Source: CAZOVB01 sp046541415 (GTDB taxonomy: Bacteria > Planctomycetota > Phycisphaerae > SM23-33). From it: a stretch of DNA of 31,134 bases. Under the pieces are notes generated by a model that was not told where the DNA came from, did no database searches, and saw only the letters and a list, made by a program, of their open reading frames with translations. Both the position numbers and the translations under genes were made by a program. Position 1 is the stretch's first letter; each line of letters begins with the position of its first letter. The stretch spans positions 1-31,134 of the forward strand of contig JBKHDI010000046.1 of the NCBI GenBank assembly GCA_046541415.1, written 5' to 3'. This document shows, piece after piece, positions 5,610 through 14,244 of this stretch.

Positions 5610-7727
5610 ATGCCGAAGCGGATGAAACTGAGCACGCGAATCGCACTGGGCTATGTCCTGGTCGGACTGCTGGTCATCGTCTGTGGTGGCGTGGGGGTCT
5701 ACGGGATTCACGCCTTCGGCAGCATGCTCGATTACGTCACCGGGCCTGTCTGGGCGACGATCAGCGGAGCCAAGAGTACGTCCGTGATGGTCAAAAGCCA
5801 GATCCTCGCCGTCCGCGAGATTTCCGCGGGCATCGACATCCAGGCCAACCAGCGCACGCTCGAGAAAAGTCGGGACCTCTTCCGCCAGGCCCTGGGAGAC
5901 ATGGAAGACGGCGGCATGATCCAGGGGGAAAGACTCGATTACGTCCGCAAGGCCCTGACGCGGTTCGAGGCGAATCTTGACGCCATGCTGGCCGCACAGC
6001 AACAGTTCCAGCAGATCAAACAGCAGTTCCACGACAACGCCGACCGACTCATGGCCACGGGCAAGATGCTGGAAAGCGTCTGCGACCGGGCGATGCGGCA
6101 GCAATTGGCCGCGGCCGGGCAGGAGAGCACGCGCGCCGCCTGGGACGTTGCCGACGGGACCATGGAAGCCAACTCCGCCCTGCTGGCCCAGTTGTACTGG
6201 GTCTACCAGCTCGACGGCCAGAACGACCACGAAACGGTTGTCGCCACCATCCAGCGCGAACTGGCGCACCATTCGACTTCGCTTGAGCGGGCCTCGGCGA
6301 TGAAGCTTCCCGCTGAAGATGCGTCGGACTCCGAGTTCCGGCAGCGCAGCCTCATCCAGCGGTACAGTCAGCTGTTCGAGGACCACAAGAAGCTGCTGGC
6401 ATCTTACCTCAAACAGCACAAGCAGTTGGATACCGTCGGGCAGAAGTATGAGAGGGCGGCGTCGGCCTTCGTCGAGTTGCTGGATGGGATCGCCGAATCC
6501 GGCGTGCGGACCGCCTCGGCCCACGTCGAGCAGATTCCCCAGACCACACACAACGTCTTCCTGGGCATCCTCGCCAGCATCCTGGGCTGTCTGGCCGCGG
6601 CGACCCTGGCCGCTTATCGAATCACCCGCTCGATCACCGTGCCGCTGCACCGCGTCATCGACAATCTCAACAGCGGGGCCGAGCAGGTTTCTTCGGCCTC
6701 CAACCAGCTGACCGCAACCAGCCAGATGCTCTCGCAGGGGGCCTCGGAGCAGGCCTCCTCACTCGAGGAATCTTCCGTGGCCGTCGAGGAGTTGGCCGGT
6801 TCGGCCCTGCTCAACGCCAGCCGCGCCAAAAAGGCCCGCCGCCTGGCACGCAGCAACCACCGCTGGGCCCGCCAGGCCAGCGACGAGGTCCGTGCCGCCC
6901 AGCAGGCCGTCAGCAAAGGCGACACCGCCGTGATGAACCTCGCCGACGCGATGGACCAGATCAAGGAATCCAGCGAAGAGACCTGCCGCGTCGTCCAGAC
7001 CATCGACGACATCGCCTTCCAGACCAACCTGCTGGCCCTGAACGCCGCTGTCGAAGCCGCCCGCGCCGGAGAGGCCGGCCTGGGCTTCGCCGTGGTCGCC
7101 GAGGAAATCCGCCAGTTGGCCCAGCGTTCGGCAGAGTCGGCCCAGGAGACTGCCGAGCTGATCGAAGACTCCACCCGCTACGCCGATAACGGCGTCCGCG
7201 TTTCCGATGAAGTCAGCCAGGTCCTCCGCGAGATTCAGGATGTCATCGGGAGCGTCTCGGACAAGATCGAGCGGGTCAACAAGGCATCCACCCGCCAGGC
7301 AGGGATCATCGGCAAGCTTGCCCGCGACAACGAATCCCAGGCCCAGGCCATCAGCCAGTTGGAGCAGACCGTCAGCCAGATCGACACCGTCACCCAGCGC
7401 AATGCAGGCACGGCCGAGGAATCCGCATCGTCGGCCGAACAACTCAGCGCCCAGGCCCAGCAGCTGCACGAGCTGGTCGACGAGCTGATCCACCAGGTCA
7501 TCGGCGCCGCCGATCAGCCCGCCTGGGGCGGCAAGGGTTTCCTGCCAGCCATCGCGGGTATCCGAAAGAGAGTCGCTTCGCGGAGCAAACCGGAAGCACC
7601 CATGGCCAAGGGCAGCGGTTCAGACACGGCTGACCCCCGGCCATCCCAAGAGTCTGCCCAGACCGGCATGGACGACCAGGCGGAGAGCGTCTTCCCGCTG
7701 AAAGATTCGCAGCTCAAGAAGTTCTGA
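5610..7727 (+). CDS. Methyl-accepting chemotaxis protein
   Basis: A 705-residue transmembrane chemoreceptor. A first membrane segment (about 11-33) leads into a roughly 280-residue periplasmic, mainly helical sensor domain. A second segment lies at about 315-336. The cytoplasmic part begins with only a short HAMP-like stretch (SITVPLHRVIDNL) and then a long coiled coil. The highly conserved signalling hairpin, NAAVEAARAGEAGLGFAVVA (478-497), contacts CheA and CheW. Gln/Glu pairs in the flanking helices are likely methylation sites. GGAGAAG precedes the ATG. No NWETF-type CheR-binding tail is present; the last 60 residues look unstructured and end in LKKF. No other chemotaxis or flagellar gene lies in the window, so the ligand and cognate array are unknown. 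Confidence 0.95.
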   Translation: MPKRMKLSTRIALGYVLVGLLVIVCGGVGVYGIHAFGSMLDYVTGPVWATISGAKSTSVMVKSQILAVREISAGIDIQANQRTLEKSRDLFRQALGDMEDGGMIQGERLDYVRKALTRFEANLDAMLAAQQQFQQIKQQFHDNADRLMATGKMLESVCDRAMRQQLAAAGQESTRAAWDVADGTMEANSALLAQLYWVYQLDGQNDHETVVATIQRELAHHSTSLERASAMKLPAEDASDSEFRQRSLIQRYSQLFEDHKKLLASYLKQHKQLDTVGQKYERAASAFVELLDGIAESGVRTASAHVEQIPQTTHNVFLGILASILGCLAAATLAAYRITRSITVPLHRVIDNLNSGAEQVSSASNQLTATSQMLSQGASEQASSLEESSVAVEELAGSALLNASRAKKARRLARSNHRWARQASDEVRAAQQAVSKGDTAVMNLADAMDQIKESSEETCRVVQTIDDIAFQTNLLALNAAVEAARAGEAGLGFAVVAEEIRQLAQRSAESAQETAELIEDSTRYADNGVRVSDEVSQVLREIQDVIGSVSDKIERVNKASTRQAGIIGKLARDNESQAQAISQLEQTVSQIDTVTQRNAGTAEESASSAEQLSAQAQQLHELVDELIHQVIGAADQPAWGGKGFLPAIAGIRKRVASRSKPEAPMAKGSGSDTADPRPSQESAQTGMDDQAESVFPLKDSQLKKF

Positions 7728-7757
7728 GCGGGCCCAGCAGGCCATGGGCGATGAGGT

Positions 7758-8546
7758 TCAGCCCAGCAGTTGCCCCTCGAAGACCGTCACGGCGCGGCCT
7801 GTCAAGACAACGGCGTCATCCTCGACCCGCACGCCGACCGTGCCCGATCGCCGGCTGATCTGCTTGCCCACCAGGGTCTTTCGCCCCAGCTGGCGGGCCC
7901 AGTAGGGCCCCAGCGTGCAATGGGCAGAACCGGTTACCGGGTCTTCGTCGATCCCGCAGCCGGGGGCGAAGAAACGGCTGACGAAATCGCAGTGCCACTT
8001 GTCCCCGCGGGCGGTGATGATCAACTCGCCGACCCCGACGGCCATCATCTTCCGCAGGTCGGGCCGGACCGCCTCGACGTTCTCCCCGTCGGCCAGCTCG
8101 GCCAGCCAGTACATCCCGCGGCCGGCCTGTATGATCGGCGCTCCGATCGCATCGGCCAGTCCAGGGGGCGGCTCGACCGCCCGGGGCGGGTCGGCCGGCA
8201 GTTGCATCTCCAGCCCGTGGACGCTGCGCCGCACCAGCAGCCGACCGGATCTGGTCTCGAAGCGTACCGTGTCGCCATCGGCATCTCCCCGTTCCAGCAG
8301 GGCATGCCCGGCCGCCAGGGTCGCATGTCCGCAGAGCTGCACCTCGCAGGCCGGCGTGAACCACCGCAGGTCCCACGCGCCGTCTTCGCGGGCTTCGACA
8401 AACGCCGTCTCCGACAGGTTCATCTCGGCTGCGACGTTCTGCATCCACGCTTCCTCGCGCGGTCGGTCGAGAATCACCACCGCCGCCGGATTGCCCGTAT
8501 ACGGCTCGTCGGCAAAGGCATCTATCTGCAACAGCGGCAGGCTCAT
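7758..8546 (-). CDS. PhzF family isomerase/epimerase-like protein
   Basis: A 262-residue protein of the PhzF family, which shares the two-lobed fold of diaminopimelate epimerase. Diagnostic segments are DAFADEPYTGNPAAVV near the N-terminus, LSETAF with the expected catalytic Glu46, GHATLAAGHAL (73-83), and DEDPVTGSAH (200-209), which closes the active site. The length is normal. PhzF itself isomerises a phenazine precursor, but most members in organisms without phenazine genes have unknown substrates, and no phenazine gene is visible here. GAGG lies 7 nt before the ATG. It follows ilvD by 71 bp on the same strand and may be cotranscribed. A GC hairpin (CCGGCG/CGCCGG) lies in that gap but has no T-run. 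Confidence 0.9.
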   Translation of the reverse strand: MSLPLLQIDAFADEPYTGNPAAVVILDRPREEAWMQNVAAEMNLSETAFVEAREDGAWDLRWFTPACEVQLCGHATLAAGHALLERGDADGDTVRFETRSGRLLVRRSVHGLEMQLPADPPRAVEPPPGLADAIGAPIIQAGRGMYWLAELADGENVEAVRPDLRKMMAVGVGELIITARGDKWHCDFVSRFFAPGCGIDEDPVTGSAHCTLGPYWARQLGRKTLVGKQISRRSGTVGVRVEDDAVVLTGRAVTVFEGQLLG

Positions 8547-8617
8547 CTTTACGCCTCGTGGTCTCGGGCCTGGCCGGCGAGCTACGCACGCGCCGGTCCC
8601 TGTAGTTTAGCCAGTTG

Positions 8618-10495
8618 TCACCTGGGTGGCAGCGTCTTGCCTTCCCAGCTGAGCACCGCGCCGGTGTCGGCGCTGGTGGCCTGGGCGGCGTAGCGGGCCA
8701 GGGCGCCGTAGGTCACGGGGGCGGGCCTGGGCTTGTAGGCTTTGCGCCGTTTGTCCAGCTCGGCGGCCGAGAGCTTGACGTTCAGCTTCCCGGCAGGGAT
8801 GTCGATCTCGATGATGTCGCCATGTTTCAGCAGGCCGATCTCGCCCCCGGCGGCCGCTTCGGGAGAGATGTGGCCGATGCAGGCCCCGGCGGTCCCGCCG
8901 CTGAAGCGCCCGTCGGTGATCAGCGCGCACTTGTCGCCCAGGCCCATGCCCTTGATGTAGCTGGTGGGGGCAAGCATTTCCTGCATGCCCGGCCCGCCCC
9001 TGGGCCCCTCGTTGCGGATAACCACGACGTCGCCGGCGGTGACCTTCCCGCCGAGAATCCCCTCGCAGGCAGACTGCTGGTCCTCGAAGATCACCGCCGG
9101 GCCGGAGTGGGTGTACATCGCCTTGTCGACCCCGGCCAGCTTGACCACCGAACCGTTGCGGGCGATATTGCCGTACAGCGTTACCAGACCGCCACGCTGC
9201 GTATAGGCCTGGTCGACCGGCTTGATCACCTCGTCGACGGTCACCTTCTTGCTGTTCAGCGTCTTGCGTTTGGTCGGCTTGGCCCCGCGGTACATGGCCT
9301 TGACCTCATCGACGCTTCGGCCGGTGGCCCGGGAGCCCTGTTTGTACATCGTCCGGGCCTTGGAAAGCACATTCTCGCTGCGCAGGGACCAGTCGTCCAG
9401 GTTCTCGCCCATCGTCTTTCCGTTGACGGTCATCACGGAGGTATCCAGCAGCTTCTTCTCATTTCGGGCCAGGGTATCCAGAATCGTGTGGATCCCGCCG
9501 GCGGCGTGGACGTCCTGGATGTGGTAGATCGTCCCGTCGGGCGTGGAGGATGGCGCGACCCGGCAGATATTCGGCGTGCGCTTGGAGATCTTCTCGATGT
9601 CCTTGAGGTCGAACTTCACGCCCGCTTCGGTGGCCATGGCCAGCAGGTGCAGGACCGTGTTGGTCGAGCCTCCCATGGCCATGTCCAGGGCGAAGGCGTT
9701 GGTGAAGGCCTTCTTGTTCATGATCGACCGGGGCAGGGACGGGTCGTTCTTCTTGCAGCCGCCGGCGATCCACGTCTTGGCCATCTCGACGATGCGCCTG
9801 GCGGAGGCCTTGTAGTGTTTCATCCGCTGGGGGCTTGTCGCCAGAATCGTCCCGTTGCCCGGCAGGGCCATGCCGATCGCCTCGGAAAGGCAGTTCATGC
9901 TGTTGGCGGTGAACATTCCGCTGCACGAGCCGCAGGTGGGGCAGGTGTTGTCCTCGTAGCGGTCGAACTGCTTTCTGCTCATCGCTCCGACTTTGTGCTG
10001 GGCGACGGCGTAGAACTGGTCGATCAGGTCGACGTCCTTTCCATCGACGTTTCCGGCCTCCATGGGCCCGCCGGAGGCGAAGATCGTCGGGATGTTGCAG
10101 CGGATGGCCCCGAGGAACATGCCCGGGACGATCTTGTCGCAGTTGGGGAGGCAGATCATCGCGTCGAACTGGTGGGCGCGGATCATCTCTTCGACGGCGT
10201 CGGCGATGGTCTCGCGGCTGATCAACGAGTACTTCATTCCCTCGTGGCCCATCGCAATTCCGTCGCAGATCGCGATGGTGTTCATCATGAAAGGCGTACC
10301 GCCGGCTTGGGCGACCTGCTGCTTGACGTACTCTCCGACGGCGTCGAGATGGCAATGGCCCGGCACGACGTCGGTATAGCTGTTGACGATGGCGATGTAG
10401 GGCTTGCGGATGTCGGCCTTGCTCAGGCCTGTCGCCTTCATCAGGCTGCGGTGGGGGCCTCGCTCGAAGCCTTTCTTGACGGCGTCGGATCTCAT
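8618..10495 (-). CDS. ilvD: Dihydroxy-acid dehydratase
   Basis: A 625-residue IlvD. It dehydrates 2,3-dihydroxy-3-methyl acids to 2-keto acids in valine, leucine and isoleucine synthesis, using an iron-sulfur cluster and magnesium. Visible signatures are PNCDKIVPGM (Cys119 cluster ligand, Lys121 expected to be carbamylated), CPTCGSCSGMFTANSMNC (185-202) and TDGRFSGGT (527-535). The residue before DGIAMGH is Cys77, where the E. coli and B. subtilis enzymes have Asp. A Lys/Arg-rich stretch at about 367-420 looks like an insert compared with the usual sequence between the ENL and DEVI(K/R)P segments; this would explain a size above the common 555-570. GGAG inside the end of the upstream gene, 9 nt before the ATG, is the ribosome site, so the two are probably translationally coupled. 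Confidence 0.95.
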   Translation of the reverse strand: MRSDAVKKGFERGPHRSLMKATGLSKADIRKPYIAIVNSYTDVVPGHCHLDAVGEYVKQQVAQAGGTPFMMNTIAICDGIAMGHEGMKYSLISRETIADAVEEMIRAHQFDAMICLPNCDKIVPGMFLGAIRCNIPTIFASGGPMEAGNVDGKDVDLIDQFYAVAQHKVGAMSRKQFDRYEDNTCPTCGSCSGMFTANSMNCLSEAIGMALPGNGTILATSPQRMKHYKASARRIVEMAKTWIAGGCKKNDPSLPRSIMNKKAFTNAFALDMAMGGSTNTVLHLLAMATEAGVKFDLKDIEKISKRTPNICRVAPSSTPDGTIYHIQDVHAAGGIHTILDTLARNEKKLLDTSVMTVNGKTMGENLDDWSLRSENVLSKARTMYKQGSRATGRSVDEVKAMYRGAKPTKRKTLNSKKVTVDEVIKPVDQAYTQRGGLVTLYGNIARNGSVVKLAGVDKAMYTHSGPAVIFEDQQSACEGILGGKVTAGDVVVIRNEGPRGGPGMQEMLAPTSYIKGMGLGDKCALITDGRFSGGTAGACIGHISPEAAAGGEIGLLKHGDIIEIDIPAGKLNVKLSAAELDKRRKAYKPRPAPVTYGALARYAAQATSADTGAVLSWEGKTLPPR

Positions 10496-10499
10496 GGGG

Positions 10500-10859
10500 T
10501 CATTCTCCGGTCAGCGGCTGGGACGCGGCCACCCGTTCCAGGTAATCCACCGCGTCGTTGAGAGAGTCGAAGTTTTCAATGGCGGTCAGCACGTAATTGG
10601 TCGTCGAACTGTCGCGCAGCGGGCGGATCTCGTTGAACTCCGGATCGTGCGACAACGCCCGCAGCGAAGCAAGCGATTCATAGGCGATCAGTCCGCAGAA
10701 TTGCTGCTGGCAGGGGCCCATGTAGACCGCGCGCGTCTGGCCGTACAGGAGCACCTTCGCGCCGTACTTGTCCAGCAGGGGCTGGACGCGGCGGAGGTAC
10801 TCGGCGTACTGGGCTTGGCGGCCCTCGATGACGTCAAACAGATTCAGAACAACAATCAC
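10500..10859 (-). CDS. DUF1330-like small alpha/beta-barrel protein
   Basis: A protein of about 119 residues beginning MIVVLNLFDVIEGRQAQYAE, with YLRRVQPLLDKYGAKVLLYG and a later FNEIRPLRDSSTTNYVL. This is the pattern of dimeric ferredoxin-like barrels such as DUF1330, whose members bind small molecules or have no known function. I chose the GTG at 10857-10859, which has GGAG 11 nt upstream and starts exactly at the first predicted strand. The frame stays open to another GTG at 10923-10925, which would add 22 residues of Pro- and Ala-rich sequence but has no ribosome site. Its stop is 4 bp from the ilvD ATG, so the two form an operon. A link to branched-chain amino acids is only contextual. 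Confidence 0.75.
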   Translation of the reverse strand: MIVVLNLFDVIEGRQAQYAEYLRRVQPLLDKYGAKVLLYGQTRAVYMGPCQQQFCGLIAYESLASLRALSHDPEFNEIRPLRDSSTTNYVLTAIENFDSLNDAVDYLERVAASQPLTGE

Positions 10860-10971
10860 GTTGTCGGGTTCTCCGTAGGCGTGTTTTTGCGGGGTCGGCG
10901 TCGCGGCCGGCCGCCAGGTCCGCACAGCCTACAGATCCGCGAGGCGTTTGACAACCCCGCAGAGCAGGTGG

Positions 10972-11000
10972 TGGCAATCGGATCGGCCCGATCGTATACT
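10972..11000 (+). promoter_or_regulatory. Candidate promoter of the ABC exporter operon with overlapping dyad
   Basis: TGGCAA (10972-10977) and TATACT (10995-11000, 5/6) are 17 bp apart. The spacer contains GATCGG-C-CCGATC (10981-10993), an inverted repeat ideally placed for a repressor. The start near 11007 would leave a 26-nt leader. Confidence 0.45.
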
Positions 11001-11032
11001 CTGCGGTTTGCCCCCGGCAACCCAGGTGGACC

Positions 11033-12016
11033 ATGAGCCAGATCCTCGTCGAGAACCTGCACAAGTCGTATCGCGTCTCACAGCGCCGCCAGGGCTTGCT
11101 CGGAGCGGTGGCTGGGCTCTTCCGCCGAACGACGCGCACCGTCCATGCCTTGCAGGATGTCAGCTTCCGCATCGAGCCCGGGCAGATCGTCGGCTGCATC
11201 GGGCCCAACGGGGCGGGCAAGAGCACGACGGTCAAGATCCTCTCGGGCATCCTCCTGCCCGATGGCGGACACGTCGAGGTCTTCGGCCTCTGCCCGTGGC
11301 AGCAGCGGCGGAAGGTCGTCAGCCGGCTGGGCGTGGTGTTCGGCCAGCGGACGCAACTGTGGTGGGACCTGCCGGTGATCGAATCCTACCATCTGCTGCG
11401 CGACATCTACTCGATCCGCCAAGCGTCCTTCCAGCAGAAGCTCGACGAGATGGTCAGCCTGCTGGACCTGGCCGACCTGCTGGATACCCCGGTCCGCCAG
11501 TTGAGCCTGGGCCAACGCGTCCGGGCCGACCTGGCGGGCTCCCTGCTGCACAGCCCGGAGATCCTGTTCCTCGACGAACCGACGATCGGCCTGGACGCGG
11601 TCAGCAAACTGGCTGTCCGGGCCTTCCTGCGCGACCTGTCCCGCCGCGGGCAGGTGACCATCCTGCTGACCACCCACGACATGGACGACATCGAGGCCCT
11701 CTGCTCCCGCGTTCTGGTGATCCACACCGGTCGGATCTTCCTGGACGGCAGGCTGGACGACCTGCGCCGGAAGGTCAGCCCCCAGCGGCGGATCACCGTC
11801 GACCTGGCCAGGGCGGACGGGCCGATCGAACTGCCCGGCGTGGAGGTGCTCAGCCGCGAGAACAGGCGGGTGGTCCTGCAGTACGACCCCGCTGTCCACC
11901 CGACCGCCGAGGTCATCGCCGCCCTGGCCGATTCACACGATATCCAGGACCTGTTCGTGGAGAACCCGCCGATCGACCAGATCATCGCCCGTCTCTACAG
12001 CGGGGCCCTGGCGTGA
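11033..12016 (+). CDS. ABC-2 type exporter, ATP-binding subunit
   Basis: A 327-residue ATPase. Walker A is GPNGAGKST (57-65), the signature is LSLGQ (157-161), Walker B is ILFLDEP (177-183) and the H-loop His is in TTHD (H215). An extra N-terminal segment (GLLGAVAGLFRRTTR) precedes the core, and a C-terminal extension of about 100 residues follows it. The arrangement with two dissimilar small permeases behind it matches the uncharacterised COG4586/COG4587/COG3694 exporter group, whose best-known members pump viologens in cyanobacteria. Substrate here is unknown. The ribosome site is weak (GGTGGA). The stop codon overlaps the next start by 4 bp, as expected for subunits made in fixed ratio. 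It is divergent from the DUF1330-like gene. Confidence 0.93.
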   Translation: MSQILVENLHKSYRVSQRRQGLLGAVAGLFRRTTRTVHALQDVSFRIEPGQIVGCIGPNGAGKSTTVKILSGILLPDGGHVEVFGLCPWQQRRKVVSRLGVVFGQRTQLWWDLPVIESYHLLRDIYSIRQASFQQKLDEMVSLLDLADLLDTPVRQLSLGQRVRADLAGSLLHSPEILFLDEPTIGLDAVSKLAVRAFLRDLSRRGQVTILLTTHDMDDIEALCSRVLVIHTGRIFLDGRLDDLRRKVSPQRRITVDLARADGPIELPGVEVLSRENRRVVLQYDPAVHPTAEVIAALADSHDIQDLFVENPPIDQIIARLYSGALA

Positions 12017-12801
12017 GGGCCGAGCGGGGCATCTTCGCTGCCCGGTTCCGGGCCCTGCTGCAATACCGGGCCGCCGCCATTGCCGGGTTGTTCACCCAGG
12101 CCTTCTGGGGCGGGATCCGCATGATGATCTTCATCGCCTTCTACGCCTCGACCGACCAGCCCATGCCGATGACGCTGGAGCAGACGATCTCCTATGTCTG
12201 GCTGGGCCAGGCCTTTTTGCTGCTGTTTCCCTTTCGGGCCGATCCGGACATCGTGGCGATGATCCGCGACGGGTCGGTCGCCTTCGAACTCCTGCGTCCG
12301 CGGGGCCTGTGGCGACTCTGGTACGCCCGAGCCCTGGCCACGCGGATCGCCCCGGTCCTGCTTCGCTGCGTGCCGATGTTGATCTTCGCCACGGCCACCG
12401 GGTGGATTCAGTGGGCCGGCCCGGCGGGCATACTGGCGGGTCTTTCGGCCCTGTTGCTGGCTGCGGCGATCTCTGCGGCTCTTTCGGTGCTGATGAGCGT
12501 GACGCTTTTCTGGACGATCTCCGGGGAGGGGATCAACACGATGATGGTCTCGGCGATGTTCCTGCTTTCGGGGATGATCGTGCCCTTGCCGCTGATGCCC
12601 GAGCCCCTGGCGAGCATCGTAGCGGTCCTGCCGTTCCGGGCGATGGGGGACGTGCCCTTCCGCCTGCTGACCGGTGTCATGCCCGCCGGGGCGGTCTTCG
12701 GAGAATGGATCTTCCAACTGGCCTGGCTGGCTGGCCTGATCGTTCTGGGTCGACTGCTGCTGGCGATGGGCTTGCGGCGCCTTGTGGTACAGGGAGGCTG
12801 A
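12013..12801 (+). CDS. ABC-2 type exporter, first permease
   Basis: A 262-residue integral membrane protein. The start is a GTG in the overlap GTGA with the ATPase gene; the reading frame is open further upstream, but this start fits the coupled layout and the usual length. About six membrane segments are visible, with a cytoplasmic N-terminus rich in Arg (ARFRALLQYRAAA). The motif LLRPRGLWRLWYAR in the first cytoplasmic region is typical of this permease group and probably contacts the ATPase. It resembles the COG4587/COG3694 permeases rather than the larger drug-efflux ABC-2 type. Two permeases presumably form a heterodimeric channel. Confidence 0.85.
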   Translation: MRAERGIFAARFRALLQYRAAAIAGLFTQAFWGGIRMMIFIAFYASTDQPMPMTLEQTISYVWLGQAFLLLFPFRADPDIVAMIRDGSVAFELLRPRGLWRLWYARALATRIAPVLLRCVPMLIFATATGWIQWAGPAGILAGLSALLLAAAISAALSVLMSVTLFWTISGEGINTMMVSAMFLLSGMIVPLPLMPEPLASIVAVLPFRAMGDVPFRLLTGVMPAGAVFGEWIFQLAWLAGLIVLGRLLLAMGLRRLVVQGG

Positions 12802-12803
12802 CG

Positions 12804-13589
12804 GTGCGTGAAACGGGCGTCTACCTGCGATTGATCTCCGCTTCGCTGCGAAGCCAGCTGCAGTACCGCGCCTCGCTGGTCATGCTGACGCTGGGTCATC
12901 TGGTGATCACAGCCAGCGAAATGGTGGCGATCTGGGCCCTGTTCGCGCGGTTCGGCTCGCTGCGCGGCTGGCGGCTGGAAGAGGTGGCCCTCTGCTACGG
13001 GCTGGTCAACGTCGCCTTTGCCGCCGGGGAGATGTTCGGGCGCGGCTTCGACGTATTCGACCGGCTGATCCGTTCGGGCCAGTTCGACCGCTACCTGCTG
13101 CGCCCCCGGTCGCTGGCGGTGCAGGTGCTCGGGCTGGAGATGCGACTCAGCCGGATCGGGCGGATGGCCCAAGGCCTGGCCGTGCTGGCCTGGGCGATGG
13201 CCTCCCTGCCCGATGGGCCGAACTTCTGGCAGGTGCTCCTGGCCGGATGGGCCATCGCGGGGGGCCTGGCGCTGTTCGTCGGCCTCTTTGCCGCCCAGGC
13301 GACGGTGGCCTTCTTCTCGCCGCAGTCGCTGGAGGTTGCCAACGCCTTTACCTACGGGGGCAACGAGGCGGCCCAGTACCCGATGAGCATCTACGCCGAC
13401 TGGTTCGGTAAATTCTTCACCTTCGTCATCCCGCTGGCCTGCGTGACGTACTACCCGGCCCTGACGATCCTGGGCCGGACCGACGCGATCTGGCCCTGGT
13501 TTGCCCCGCTGGCGGGCGTGGTTTTCCTTATCGGCGGCCTGGCCGCCTGGCAGTGGGGGGTCCGCCGCTACCGCTCAACGGGCAGTTGA
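12804..13589 (+). CDS. ABC-2 type exporter, second permease
   Basis: A 261-residue permease with about six membrane segments, starting at GTG 12804-12806 with GGGAGG 7 nt upstream and only 2 bp after the previous stop. It shares with its partner the early phrase LRSQLQYRASLV and the region YLLRPRSLAVQVLG, so the two are distant homologues, but most of the rest differs. The motif YGGNEAAQYPMSIY near residue 190 precedes the last membrane segments and is a familiar conserved block in this permease family. No terminator was recognised after it; the next promoter region begins about 35 bp on. Confidence 0.87.
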   Translation: MRETGVYLRLISASLRSQLQYRASLVMLTLGHLVITASEMVAIWALFARFGSLRGWRLEEVALCYGLVNVAFAAGEMFGRGFDVFDRLIRSGQFDRYLLRPRSLAVQVLGLEMRLSRIGRMAQGLAVLAWAMASLPDGPNFWQVLLAGWAIAGGLALFVGLFAAQATVAFFSPQSLEVANAFTYGGNEAAQYPMSIYADWFGKFFTFVIPLACVTYYPALTILGRTDAIWPWFAPLAGVVFLIGGLAAWQWGVRRYRSTGS

Positions 13590-13623
13590 GGGCCAAAAAC
13601 GAATCGGCGGCGGCGAGAACAGC

Positions 13624-13643
13624 TTGACATTTCGCGCGAAATG
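13624..13643 (+). promoter_or_regulatory. TTGACA box overlapped by a 16-bp perfect palindrome
   Basis: TTGACA (13624-13629) is a perfect -35 box. Starting within it, CATTTCGCGCGAAATG (13628-13643) is a perfect 16-bp palindrome that would fill most of the -35/-10 spacer. The -10 region (GAATCT at 13647-13652) is poor. A dimeric regulator bound here would control the lipoprotein gene at 13730 and perhaps the genes behind it. Confidence 0.55.
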
Positions 13644-13729
13644 GGGGAATCTTGGTCACTTACGGCCGTGGCCGGTGGCCTGCACGAGGCGGGCCCGACC
13701 GGGCGGTCCCAACCGGCAAGGAGGCCGAC

Positions 13730-14221
13730 ATGACCCGCACGATGTGGTTGTGTGCGACCGCGGCGATGATCGGCTGCGGACTGACAGGCTGTGCCGATGT
13801 AGAAATGAACAACGGCCAGACGGGCCAGCAGGGCAACCAGGCCCAGAGCCGGCGCCTGATGGCCAAGGTCAACCCGCCCGTACTGGACATCCCCGTGCCG
13901 ATCGGCTTCGACCTGGACGAAGCCCGCAGCCGGAACCGATCCGGCGCCGGAACCCGGTTTGTCGACCACGTCTACACCGGTCGGGCCGAGAAGTTCGACG
14001 TCGTGCGGTTCTACCGCCGCCACATGCCCGAACACGGCTGGAAGGAAATGTCCTACCAGTTCGCACAGGGAAGCGGCGTGTTCAGCTTTGAAAAGAGCGT
14101 CGCCGGATATAAGGAAGAAAGTACCGTAATTGTCCGGGACGGCGGTCTGTGGGACCGCATCGAGATCATCGTTGCCGTCGGCCCCCGCGGCCCGGCCAGC
14201 GTACCGGCCAACCCGAACTAG
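13730..14221 (+). CDS. Lipoprotein of unknown function
   Basis: A 163-residue lipoprotein: MTRTMWLCATAAMIGCGLTG, then the lipobox LTGC with Cys near 21, then a Gln/Asn-rich linker. The mature domain contains VDHVYTGRAEKFDVVRFYRRH followed by MPEHGW, and a later segment GVFSFEKS. The combination of a strand, a helix and an MPxxGW turn suggests a small alpha/beta envelope domain. I do not recognise a named family. AAGGAGG precedes the ATG at 13730; an upstream in-frame start at 13652 would destroy the signal peptide. It is followed after 23 bp by a membrane-anchored TPR-like gene, and the pair may share the promoter and palindrome at 13624-13643. Confidence 0.85.
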   Translation: MTRTMWLCATAAMIGCGLTGCADVEMNNGQTGQQGNQAQSRRLMAKVNPPVLDIPVPIGFDLDEARSRNRSGAGTRFVDHVYTGRAEKFDVVRFYRRHMPEHGWKEMSYQFAQGSGVFSFEKSVAGYKEESTVIVRDGGLWDRIEIIVAVGPRGPASVPANPN

Positions 14222-14244
14222 AACGAAACGGACGAACATAGATC

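Noticed and set aside
5398..5625. 75-codon frame upstream of the chemoreceptor
   Set aside because: No ribosome site, no recognisable pattern, and it overlaps the chemoreceptor start.
8615..10561. 648-codon open frame antisense to ilvD
   Set aside because: The ilvD frame has all catalytic motifs; the antisense product has none.
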